Shown piece after piece: positions 47,082-57,757 of a stretch of 64,000 nucleotides of DNA. The notes under the pieces were generated by a model. It was given only the letters and a program-made list of their open reading frames with translations, was not told the DNA's origin and made no database searches. Source of the DNA: Antitrichia curtipendula (taxonomy: Eukaryota; Streptophyta; Bryopsida; Hypnales; Leucodontaceae). The stretch spans positions 52,094,029-52,158,028 of the forward strand of contig OX579633.1 of assembly GCA_951230915.1 (NCBI GenBank). Direction: 5' to 3'. Both the position numbers and the translations under genes were made by a program. How positions within the stretch are numbered: the stretch's first letter is position 1; the number at the start of each line of letters is the position of its first letter.

Positions 47082-47163
47082 CTACCTCTATCTTAAAATA
47101 AATCTATGGTCTCTATTTGAAAACTAATCAAAGTACCACAAATTTATTTTGAGACAGAGGAAG
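47082..47163. mobile_element. Tiny Stowaway-like MITE
   Basis: The 82-bp element has ends CTACCTCTATCTTAAAATAAAT and the complement of CTTCCTCTGTCTCAAAATAAAT, flanked by TA (47080-47081 and 47164-47165). It is a short relative of the CTCCCTC-type elements. From 47166 to 48532 nothing is recognised. Confidence 0.75.
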
Positions 47164-48536
47164 TATTAAGCATATATGATAGCCTTGTCTTTCACATTAA
47201 CCACTAAAGGACTAATTCATTGCCATTTGGTCAAATATCATTTTTGATATCACTTTTGCTTTTAAATTATATTGGAGTTTCAGTTTATACTTTATTACAT
47301 GTGACTATGTTGTATCTATTGAATAAAAGTGAAAAATCTCTACTTTTCAGTGAAAATTATAAATACTTACAAATTTATAGCAAAAAGAGAAAATAAATTG
47401 ACATAATAAAACAGCATAATTAAATTGAAATTTCTTCATGAAGTACTAACAACCATGAAGAATAGTGTGACTATGAATACCATGGCTTTTTTTATTTATC
47501 ATAAGTTTAAAAAATGAATTGAAGTAAAATTGAGCTTTGTCATTTATATGATTAGATTTTCATGTTTGTATTAGATTTTACTATTTTAAATTATGAAACC
47601 TATTAATATGCATTAAAAATAGAAATAAAATATAGGTTGGAATTTTGATATGATTTGTTAAGTGTTAAATCATGCAAATAAGTACTAAATGTCTCCAAGA
47701 CAATAGTGAGACAATCTGATGTAGGGATTCTATTTGTGACTAAATTGTACAATAGCGATTTTGGACAATAATTGGAACATTTTACAAAGTTCTTTACATT
47801 TTTGAATAGATTGAAGTGTTATGAATCATCCAATTTCAAGGTAGGATGGTATAACCTCATTTTGATGAATGTACATTTATTTAGAGGAATGATAGGTGGT
47901 TTCATTCATAATCTACATTTTTATAAATGTAGATAGTTGCATCATTCTAGTTAAGATTGTAAGTTATATAATATAGAAGATTAAAAATTAAATTGTTAAT
48001 CCAAAGAGCCTAAAAAATATAGTTGTTGGAAAAAACTATAATAGGTATTTCTAAATTTTTCTACAAAAAACCATTCTATCCTCAAGGCAACAAGGTAATT
48101 GCAGCTAACAGTTGCAAACAATTTCTAAACTTGAATTCTACATATTCTTGCCTAAATTGCAAAACTTCTATTCAAATTTCTAATTGCAAACAATTTTTAT
48201 ACTTGAACCCTATATATTCTTGCCTAAAATGCATAATCTCTAACCACTATCCAAAACTAAACCTTATATATATTATAGCTTGAAATGCAAAACCTTTGTT
48301 TATGAGAGCTCCCAAGGTGATTTTGGATGCATTGTTTTTTATCACCACGAACATTCAAAATTTATTCATACAATGTCCAAAAAATGTATGCTAAGAGATT
48401 TGAAATCCTTTTGAATTCCAACAATATCCAACAAAAAATTAAATGTAGGTAATAGAAAATATGCTTGTCCAATGCTTATTTGGATGATTTATGGGGTCAC
48501 GTGGTAAGTTAGTTTCATTTTTCTAAAGTTCTTTAA

Positions 48537-49440
48537 TCCCTAAAGTTTCAAGGCCTTTTTTTGTTGTTAAAAAACCATTAATAAATGCTTTGCTATTTTA
48601 ATTGCAAAGTGAAAAACTTTAAATTTTTTTCTTTTTCATATCTAACTACAGGATCTTACACTAAACTAGTATTAAAATGTACGCAAGAAATTTCAGAAAC
48701 TTTGACTACTTAGATAGTAAGATATATAAGTGCAAAGTGAAGAAAATGGATTCTTTTCACCTTGTGAGACTAAATTAGAAGACTTTGAATCTTCTTAACT
48801 TAAAATTTGTGCATTATTGATTTTGAATTAAACAATTTTTATGTTGAAGATTTGATTTGAGAGTAGGAAAAAAAATCTTTCCCCCCTTCTTGATTTTCAT
48901 GCTTTAAGAAATTGTTAAGTAGAAGTAGGTACAAGTTTAAGGGAAAACTAAACTGTTCATTTCTCTAAGATGGAATTGAAACACATTAATCCCAATATTG
49001 AGATTATTTTAGCAAGAAAATTGAACCAAGCAGAGTGTTTTTTAAAATTTAAAATTATAAAAATAGAGTTTAAAAACAAATCCATTACTTTATTTTCTCA
49101 AGTATTGCTATGATTGCCCGCAAAATAAGAAGCTCTAGTAACTTTCACATTAGTAATCCAAATGGAACAAATCAAAACTTTCTATGGATCAAAAATATAA
49201 TCTACAAGAAACAATTTTTTTGAATATTTTTTCCTCTCCAAGCTTAAGTAGTTTAAGCTCATGAGGACATAACTTTTGCACGTGGTACAAATTAAGTAAA
49301 AATTATATTTCTAAAAAGCTTATGTATTTTTCTATTTTAATAAAAAAAATTATAAGTCACCTCAAAAATTTAGATCATATGAACCTGACCAAACCTTCAA
49401 GAAACATGTTCCTTGAAATGTCTATTACAATCATTGACAA
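48537..49440 (+). mobile_element. TTAA-family element, subfamily 5, right end lost
   Basis: TTAA at 48533-48536 precedes TCCCTAAAGTTTCAAGGCC. A forward shared module is at 48645-48755. It is collinear with 40844-41655 and with the fragments at 1-938 (inverted) and 950-1650. An ATG-started frame of 129 codons overlaps its decayed tail at 49322-49711 but resembles no protein. Confidence 0.7.
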
Positions 49441-49859
49441 GGTAGGTAGGCTTATGAAGGATGGTTTATGGACTACTTACCTTTGTAAGAAAAGAATCCG
49501 TCTTCTAATGGAATTCTTCACAAAAAAGTCTAAAATAAAAGCCCCCTCTAAGAACTTAATGATCAAGTATTCTCATCACAAAATTAGTCCTATGCTAGAC
49601 ATTGCTTCACAAGAGAAACTTTGGCCCAAATATAAAGTAAACCAACCTATGACAGACAAAATGTTTGTTTTGAAAATTTTGAATTTTTTTTCTACATATC
49701 GACAAATGTGAGGAATAAGGAAAGTAGTTGAAATTATCATTTTCTGACAAAGTATAAGTTTGTTATAAATTTTTGAAGTGTATCGCCCAATTGACCCCAA
49801 AGAGTCTCTAGGCTACCCCCAAACCAATAAAAAAAGTGTATCCATAATGATCATCTTAA

Positions 49860-50519
49860 TCCCTAAATGCCCGAGGCACCTGAATGTGGTGTCGCAAAAA
49901 CTTTGAAGTTAAATAAAACCTTACCAAATTACTATTTTTAGTAGTTTATATTTTTGGAAGATTCTTTTTGAAAGATTCTTTTTGAAGTTTAGTTTTAGCA
50001 TCAAAAATCTGATTTCCAAAATGATTTATTGCGATTTCTCTATTCCAGATGTTGTGCAAGGGTGTCCATTGCAATCTTGACTTTTTGTAGTGTTGACAGT
50101 TCTTGGAAATGAGCCTCAAATACACTAGATCTTGGAGAAAAATTCACATGAGAAATTCATTTACAAAAATTGTAGAGTAGGTTTTGGGAAGCTATAAATT
50201 GATTGGGGTTATGCATGTTAGTCCCTTTATCCTTATATTTTTTAGTGACCAACTTTTTAGATTTGACATGTGAAAAGAGGATTGAAAGACTTCAAATCAC
50301 TTTTGCAGTTTTAACACCCTCATGATTAAACATTATAATCTTTCAATCCATAAGTGGTATCTCTTTTTTCTTTTTTCCTATGTGATCTCTAACATGTCTA
50401 GTTTGAATTCGTAGGATTACAAATTTAAAAAAAATGATACAACTTATCAAAAAGTTGTCTTTTTGTTCAATTTAGAGCAAATTTCTAGAAGTTCAAAAAA
50501 GGCCTTGGACATTTAGGGG
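49860..50519 (-). mobile_element. TTAA-family element, subfamily 4, inverted
   Basis: The 660-bp element is bounded by TTAA at 49856-49859 and 50520-50523, with ends TCCCTAAATGCCCGAGGC and (complement) CCCCTAAATGTCCAAGGC. It is the reverse of 57103-57753. Both ends carry the same CCAAGGC extension, the longest terminal repeats of the family (about 18 bp). Confidence 0.88.
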
Positions 50520-50523
50520 TTAA

Positions 50524-53160
50524 CATTTAGAGTGGTTACACTATTTCGTAACATAGCCACAGTACGAAGGCCTAAAAAATGTGAGTCCACGTGTGATGAA
50601 TTTACACTCGAAAGGTAGAAGTTCCTATTGAAGGCCCCAATCCCTTCATCACCATCATCCAAGACATTGATTGTTAATAGTCACTAGCTTAACTCAACCT
50701 CATGTGGTCCAAATCTCATTTATTGAAAAAAGTCGTCCAAGACATTAGTTGTGGCCACTAACTCAACTTAATGTAGCCCGAATCTCATTTATTCCAAGCC
50801 ACTTGCGGCTAGAGGTATGTTTTTCTCTCTTTTGCAATGAAATTCCGTTTCATTTGTTTAAAATATAATTTAATTTTTAAAAATGTCATTTATTGAAAAA
50901 AAAAGAGTCATTTGTGGGTACATTCAAGAGTGCAAGCCTGTAATGGGTCATTCCCTAGGTGTCGGACATGAGTGGTTTGTATTCTAAGGCCCAAACATTT
51001 GGAAGTGATGGACTGATGGGTTGGTCACCAAACCCTTTCTGGCATCTTAAAAGTTGGCGTAATGGTCTTGCCCCACTAAAATAGACCCGCAGCACTCTGG
51101 AGTCTGGACTCTGGACTCTGCTGTCCCAAGTTCGACTTCGAAGCACCTATCATTAATAGCTGAAGCCATTTTACAGTTGAGCTTTCTAGCACGTACAAAG
51201 TTGACTGAAGGAACCTTCTTCCACAGGCCATGAATTCGAATCCAGTCAATCCACTGGAACGCAGAATACAACAGCCCCTTTTTGCACCTTCGTAAGCTTT
51301 TGACCCCACTTTCGAAACCAAAGCACAGAGAGGTCAGTTGCCAAGGTAGCAACCTTGCCTGCAGTTGGGGTCGTCATACTCGCCAGCAAGAGCTCACTAC
51401 TGATCCAAAGAGTCCAGAGCATGGTAGCTATTCAAAGGAAATTTCAAAGGCAGTTCAACAATCGAAGCCACATTCAAGTCATGAAACGGGATAGGCGAAA
51501 CGTTGAAAGTACGTCGCATTAAATTTCAGGTCATGGAAACGGGATATGGGAAACGTTGAAAGGTGGAGGGAGTGTACTGGCGTGTACTCCGTGACCGTGC
51601 TGAAAGGGAAACCACCCGGCCCCTCGCGCACCGCTGGAGGCTCAAAGGACAACCTGCGGCAGAAAAGAAGTAAATGTAAATGCTGGCACGAGCAAGAAAC
51701 GGAAGGTCACGAGTTTGGCAAGGTCATATCCGCCAGCAGCAACAAACAAAATGGGCAGACAATAGGTCCCCAAACGCTCAGTAAGAAGCTCCTCAGGTAG
51801 TTCTAGAGCTGGCATGTACAGTACTTCGATGTGGATCTGGTAACCACCATTATCCGGAGTTGGTTGCGTGGGTCCGTACAACCATCCAAGAAGCCATCCA
51901 GCAAAAGAAGGAGCTTCTCGTGAATCTGTTCAAGCGTTTCAGATTAGGCCGTCACGCTCAAGCTGTCCCTTCGCCAAAGAATCCGCTACACTCAACCCTT
52001 CTTTAACTTAATGACACTGCTCACGGTTTTTACATCAGCACTCTCACCATGTGTTTCACAACCTGAAACATGGAAATTGGCCCACCAATTTATACACAAG
52101 ATGACAGATTCCGAGTAGGTGCAGCGAATTTGCAATTTAAGTGTCATTAGAGAGCGTTGAGTTGAGTATACTTTGCTTAAGAACTCGGCTTTACTGACAT
52201 CAGAAACTGGCCAGCGTGCATCCGCCCGCAGGAGTACAATGAGAGATGATTGCAAATCACTCGAGACTCCACGTACAAATCCAGGACACAGGGGCAGGAG
52301 ATGGATAGAGAACAACTGCGCTCACCATTTGAACTCCATATGTAAAAAGAACCAAAAACTGTCGACAGAGCTCAGTTGACCAACATTGGGATAAAATCCT
52401 CCATAAATTACAAGAAATAGTTGCCGGAAGTGATTCGATAAAGCCGATTATATCCTTAAATGTACAACCTACGAAAGAATACAGTAGTGCTCTACCATTT
52501 GACGAGGCATAGAAACCAAAAAAATGCTACATGATTGGCACTTTCTCCAGAAGTTCAGCCCATGATGCACATATATGATAGAACTCCCCCAAACCAGGCT
52601 TCAACAGCAAGGCAGCATTGGGGCCTCTGAGACAACACGAACTCGCTAATTTCAGAAGGGTGATTAAAACTGCTCATGACCACAATCGAACAGAGCAAAG
52701 GGTGCTTCTGAAATGGCATTTCTAGTAGCTAATTTACTCACTATTAAGGTTTCACCGTGACGATCAAACCCTAATTCCGTGAAGACATCAACAAGATCAT
52801 CCATATAGCGATGCGATCCTGGATGCATAACTCCACAACGAGGATGTCCCCAATAAGAGTGTCGGACCTCCCCATTTTTGCTCCACAATTACAGGTACGT
52901 TACCAAATTGGGCACAATATGATTCTTCTTTCCCCCCAAAACTAGCCCCCTTCACAGTTTTGGAGCGCGATCTTGAAATTGCCTTCCTCTGCAGCCAGCT
53001 TGTACACTCCCTAATAGATGGTATTCGAGAGTGCAAGAGTGCAAGAGTGCCATCGCAAGCTTTTCTTCTGTCTTTTCATTTCCAGTCAGTTCGACCTGCT
53101 CATCACTGTTCCTCTATGACGTCTTGAATCGCCTCTGGGATCATGAAATGGCTGGGTGCT
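50524..53160. other. No recognised gene
   Basis: From about 51000 the GC content rises and simple repeats appear (for example GGACTCT units at about 51100-51120). Several medium open frames on both strands look genic in composition, but none is recognised and no splice pattern is convincing. Confidence 0.4.
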
Positions 53161-53164
53161 GCAA

Positions 53165-53765
53165 CAAGGCCAGTGGCATCCAAAAGCAAGCATGAAAGCA
53201 AGTCAGATCACGAATCCTGAAGACAACGAAACGTTGAGTGTTCCAAGTCAAGTGCAAGATCAAGCATCTATGACATCTAGAAGCTAGCATGCAAACTAGT
53301 CAGAACACTAAATCGCTGAAAAAAACAGGTAATGATCGAAATGTTGAGATGCTGCACTCAATTGGCAGATCAAGTGCCTGTGGCTTCCAAAAGCGAGCAT
53401 GCAAACAAGAAAATCCTTGAAAACTTGAACAGTTGAACAGTTGAGATGCTACGGTCTAGTAGCAAACTGAGCACCAAAAGTTAGCATGACAAACAAGAAA
53501 ATCCCCGAGTACAGCAAGTGACGATCGAACTGTTGAGATGCTACACTCAAGTGGCAGATCAAGTGCCAAACGCTAGCATGCAAAAAAACCAGATCACTGA
53601 AAACAGGTGACAATCGAACATTGACATGCTACAGTCAAGTGGGAAATGAAGCGCTTAGGACGACCAGAAGCTAGCATGCATCCGAGGAAAAAAACGAGAC
53701 GATCAAAACATTGAGATGTTGCACTCAAGTGGCACTGATCAAGCGCCTGTGGCATCGAGGAAGAT
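53165..53765. repeat. Degenerate ~95-bp minisatellite, six units
   Basis: Units are aligned on GTTGAGATGCTAC-like cores at 53233, 53343, 53440, 53532, 53620 and 53710 (spacing 88-110 bp). Each continues with 'ctcaagtggcagatcaagtgcc', 'agctagcatgcaaac' and 'gacgatcgaa' blocks. The units are diverged, so the array is old. No gene is recognised from 53766 to 54727. Confidence 0.8.
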
Positions 53766-54727
53766 AGCTTCTTACCATAAGATTAGGGAGCCAAAAATTC
53801 CGGATGATGAACAGTCAAGAGTGTCCTCCAAGCATCGATTTCACGTTCATCGAAATTTCTTGGGTTGGTTGAATAACATTTCTATGTTCTCCACCACCTG
53901 AATCCTTTTTGCCTAATTACATAACTATTTCAGAGTTCTTTATTTAGACTGTAAAGATAGTCAACTTCCAAGCGGTTACCGACACTTCGTAGAACGTGAC
54001 GACCTTTACTTGCCTACTCGTCTGCTGATTTCAGCTTCAAGTACTGCAATACGTCCTCAAGATCCAGGTCACCTCCTTCCCCATCCCCACAATTGAAATG
54101 CTATTGTGGAGACGCACAATACCAAAGAGCACAAGTGCGGCCTGGAATTTCAAACCAGAGTCCAAGTCATGCTTTCGTATCTTCTTCCAAGCATCTCCCA
54201 ATCCCAGAAGGTCATCTCTTAGTCACCCCGGCCGCTATGAGCCACGCAGAACCATCAAAGCGCAATTTCAACAAACAGGATTGCACATCGTCGCGGCTGC
54301 CCAATTGAGAAGTGTTTCGTCGATGTTGTTGTCGAACGTGCAAGTGCCACTAATACTCATTCTGTGCCAATGCGCATTCATGTTGCTGAGACATGTGCAG
54401 TTGCCCCTTTCCATCCCGCAATAGCAAGTCCTCAATCCTCCTTAAACCTTCAAATTATACCTGCACCACAAGCTCTCCGAGCAATGACAGGCTCCCTTTC
54501 CAAGACAACCATCCAAGCTTCCCAAGTCTGTGTCTCCGGTGAGGGGAACGTATCAAGCTTGCAGGGCTTCGAACTGGCGGACAAATCATATGGCCAAGAT
54601 CTAAGAGCAAGCTCCAGAAAACGAAGGTCAAGACCACTGTCGTAGTCTTGGTGAGGATATAACTGATTAGGCTACTCCATGGATAGATATAGTCTACTCC
54701 TTGGATACCCTAACCCCTAAACCCCGA

Positions 54728-54988
54728 CTAGTCACACAAGATATTTCGCATAGACAACACACAAAGGACCCCGAATATGATGAGGCAGTAAAAAATCTTT
54801 AAATTGTAAGAACACTCGGCGCTCACGATTTGCACTAATTTCTGGAACCACGTGACCTCATGCGGCACTTTGAGGAGTCGCTCCCTCTGATGGTCTTCAC
54901 GACTGAAATCGAATCCCTCCGGCCCGTTATGTCGAAGGTCAAGGAGCATCCGCATGAGTGACTGCAACGGCATCAAATGGCAAGACAT
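54728..54988 (-). CDS. Small hypothetical protein with C-terminal membrane segment
   Basis: An 86-residue frame from a real ATG. The middle is charged (GPEGFDFSREDHQRER) and residues about 65-82 are hydrophobic (FYCLIIFGVLCVLSM), a possible tail anchor. I do not recognise it. It lies about 700 bp downstream of the membrane-protein gene on the same strand and could be an unrelated small gene, an exon or chance. Just beyond its stop at 54708-54727 there is a telomere-like CCCTAACCCCTAAACCCC. Confidence 0.25.
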   Translation of the reverse strand: MSCHLMPLQSLMRMLLDLRHNGPEGFDFSREDHQRERLLKVPHEVTWFQKLVQIVSAECSYNLKIFYCLIIFGVLCVLSMRNILCD

Positions 54989-55311
54989 TAATTAGGTCAG
55001 AGTGAATTCACACAATAGCTTCCCAATTCAAAAGACGATTAATCGCCACGGGAGGCTTGAAGAGCAACAGACCTCAGTGTATAAAAAACCCAACCCTAAA
55101 CGTGCACATGGTGCATTAAATATGAATTCACGGCACTAGGATCCTAACGGACAGCACCGCTACAATGTCAAACTTTGATGGGCACACACACTCATAAGCA
55201 CTACTGGGTCGTTCCGAATTTATAACGAATAGGTTAGGGTTTCCAAAGAGTCACTGATTCGATAAAGCTCCATGATTAAAGCACATAAACCCAAAGTGCC
55301 TGATGAGCTCT

Positions 55312-55688
55312 TCAATTCCACCTCCGTTTGCACCTTCAGTTGCAAATTTCTATCAGAAGACGATATCTGGTGAAATCTGAAAACAATTTGCGGCTGAGGG
55401 TTTCAATTACACCTCCAATTGCAAATTTCTACCAGAAGATGATATCTGGTGAAATCTGAAAAGAATTTGGGAACGGGGTGGGTGGGTGGTGGGGGTTCAA
55501 TTCCACCTCTAATTGCACCTTCAATTACAAACTTCTATCAGAAGATCATATCTGGTAAAATCTGAAAATAATTCTGGGGCGCGTGTGGTTGGGTGGGTCA
55601 ATCACACCTCCAATTGCATCTTCAATTGCAAATTTCTATCAGAAGATGATATCTGGTGAAATCTGCAGAGAAATTTGCTGCCGAGGAT
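55312..55688. repeat. Tandem array of four ~95-bp units
   Basis: Units start with TCAATT or TCAATC at 55312, 55403, 55497 and 55598. Each contains 'cacctccaattgca', 'aaatttctatcagaagatgatatctggtgaaatctg' and then a variable G-rich tail. The array ends two bases short of the stop codon of the membrane-protein gene, so it would lie in its 3' untranslated region. Confidence 0.88.
55471..55496 (+). other. G-quadruplex-capable tract
   Basis: GGGGTGGGTGGGTGGTGGGGG contains four runs of three or more G's separated by short loops. It is the variable tail of the second unit of the tandem array. In RNA from the minus-strand gene it would appear as C's, so any G4 would form in the DNA or in an antisense transcript. 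Confidence 0.6.
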
Positions 55689-55689
55689 T

Positions 55690-56205
55690 TTATTGTTTAT
55701 TGTTTGTAGAAAACGGATGCGATTTCACCTTTTTATACGGCTCCTCACGTCGAATGGCGTCTTGCCACCGATTAACGCCCTTGGTCTTCCCCCTCACGCC
55801 AGCGGCGGTGACCACAGTCGCGAACATGGACAGCACCAGCACCCACCACTTGGTTTTGCACGACAACCGCGACGCCTGCGACACCGCTGTCACCAACAAA
55901 CCCTGAAACGCCGCGGAGAATCCCACCAGCTGGTAAATCTCGTTCGTCAGGCTGTTGATTCGAGCCTGCCTGCGCTCCATGAATCCGATAATCGTGTCCA
56001 CATTCTTCTCCCACTCTTGCTCCGCCACCGACCAAAACTCGTCGGGTTGCAGGCCCCGGATCCTCATCAACATGCGAATCCTGCACTCCTCCGACGTCGT
56101 CTTGGACTCCTCCGGCTGTCTTGTTTCTGGGTCTATGCGAATTACGTGAGCGTCAGGGGCGCCGTTCATGCAAATAAAAGACATGGCGGTTTGAAGGGCT
56201 GTCAT
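55690..56205 (-). CDS. Plant membrane protein with two C-terminal transmembrane segments, function unknown
   Basis: A single exon from ATG 56205 gives 171 residues without interruption. The N-terminal half is soluble and charged (LMRIRGLQPDEFWSVAEQEW at about 46-65; ERRQARINSLTNEIYQLVGF at about 77-96). Two membrane spans lie at about 92-110 (QGLLVTAVSQ) and 120-138 (WVLVLSMFATVVTAAGV). The layout (RINSLTNEIYQL then FQG..LTAV.Q) recalls an uncharacterised plant-specific membrane protein family; this rests on memory of the pattern, not a search. No function can be assigned. A tandem array follows its stop. Confidence 0.65.
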   Translation of the reverse strand: MTALQTAMSFICMNGAPDAHVIRIDPETRQPEESKTTSEECRIRMLMRIRGLQPDEFWSVAEQEWEKNVDTIIGFMERRQARINSLTNEIYQLVGFSAAFQGLLVTAVSQASRLSCKTKWWVLVLSMFATVVTAAGVRGKTKGVNRWQDAIRREEPYKKVKSHPFSTNNKQ

Positions 56206-56404
56206 CTTGTGATCTCCTCAAGTGCAAGCCTGGGCAACCCTAAACACATTTACAACTTGCAGCTCACGCTCTCTTCATTCTCCATCCTCCTCGTCACCCT
56301 TCTGAAGTTCTTCAATGTCTGTGCAATTGCGAGCATGACCTGCTGGACACAACTGACAGCGGGCGTCAAGCCTGGGAACTTGAAGCAGAAGATTGTAAAG
56401 GGGT

Positions 56405-57046
56405 AAGGTAGCAGCACCCATAACCGTCGCCTCTAAAATCTTAGGAAAGTTTTGGGTAGCGAATAGATGTGATTACAAGGATGTACTACATCTGAATATC
56501 AGATCCTAGTATTGGTATTACATGCATGTATAACTTAGTAGGCTCTTTAAAAACTCACACCTTATTCTCACATTGTTCAAATAAAACATTTGAAAATGCA
56601 CAAGAATTATTTTTTTCTTGCTAGTAAAGTCCAATAATTTGTTGGATGTGTATTAGTAGACATCGTGTTCCAAAACCTTTAATTAACAGTTATGGGTCAT
56701 GCTGCCTTAATCACACTTGACATGTAAAAAGAGAAAACCAATAAAAGGAATTTTCATGCCATTTTATTGCTTGAGAAAAATTGGAAAGGAACAAGGGAGT
56801 GACAAAGAGGGATCAATAGGTTCTAAAATTCTGAAAATGTAGTCCCTCTCTTTGCATTTTGAAAACATTCAACACACCAGGGCTTTTGTTTTGAACTTCT
56901 GTCCCCCCTACTGGCTTCACTAGAGAGGCCAATTTTTGGAGGGATGAAGCCAGATAGGTCAGATTTATGATAGTCTGGTGAAATTTTGCCCAAAAAAAAC
57001 AGCCTTGCAACACACCACTATTCTTGATGACTTGGGTGGGTACCTT
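56405..57046. mobile_element. Long MITE of the AAGGTGGGTACCC-end family
   Basis: The left end is AAGGTAGCAGCACCCATAACCG; the right end is the complement of AAGGTACCCACCCAAGTC. About 640 bp, larger than its relatives, and starting about 200 bp upstream of the membrane-protein gene. No coding capacity is recognised. Confidence 0.5.
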
Positions 57047-57102
57047 CAAATGTTGAAAAAAATCTAAAATTCAAAAATAGAATGTAGTTTTAACACCCTT
57101 AA

Positions 57103-57753
57103 CCCCTAAATGTCCAAGGCCTTTTTTTGAACTTCTAGGAATTTTCTCTAAACTGAACTAAAAGCCAACATTTTGATAAGTTATATCAATTTTTTAAAAA
57201 CTATAATCGTACAAATTCAAACTAGATATGTTAGAGATCACATAGGAAAAGAAATCACAACGACATCACTTATGGATTGAAAGATTATAATGTTTGATCA
57301 TGAAGGTCTTAAAACTACAAAAGTAATTTGAAGTCTTTCAATCCTCTTTTCACTCCATGTCAAATCTAAAAATTTGATCACCAAAAAAATATGGAAATAA
57401 AGGACCTAACATGCATAACCTCAATCAATTTACGACTTCTCAAAATCTATTCTACAATTTCTTTAATTGAATTTTTAATTGAATTTTTTCTCCAAGATCT
57501 AGTGTATTTGAGGCTCATTTCCAAGAGCCCTCAACACTATGGAAAATCAAGATTGCAATGGACACCCTTGCACAAAATCTTGAATAGAAAAATCATAGTC
57601 AATTATTTTCAAAATTAGATTTTTGATGCTAAAACTAGACTTCAAATTTTTTTTGTCTAAAATATAAACTACTAAACATAGCAACTTGGTTAGGTTTTAT
57701 CTAACTTCAAAGTAATACTGACACCAAAATTTGATGCCTTGGGCATTTAGAGG
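57103..57753 (+). mobile_element. TTAA-family element, subfamily 4
   Basis: The 651-bp element is bounded by TTAA at 57099-57102 and 57754-57757, with ends CCCCTAAATGTCCAAGGC and (complement) CCTCTAAATGCCCAAGGC. It matches 49860-50519 in reverse and 63737 onward in the same direction ('aaactagatatgttagagatcacataggaaaag'). Confidence 0.9.
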
Positions 57754-57757
57754 TTAA

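Noticed and set aside
53165..53765. CRISPR-like regularly spaced repeats
   Set aside because: The whole unit is repeated, with no unique spacers, and the sequence is eukaryotic; it is a minisatellite.
54700..54727. TTAA-family terminus or telomere tract
   Set aside because: CCCTAACCCCTAAACCCC is telomere-like but has no adjacent TTAA partner end and is too short for a telomere relic.
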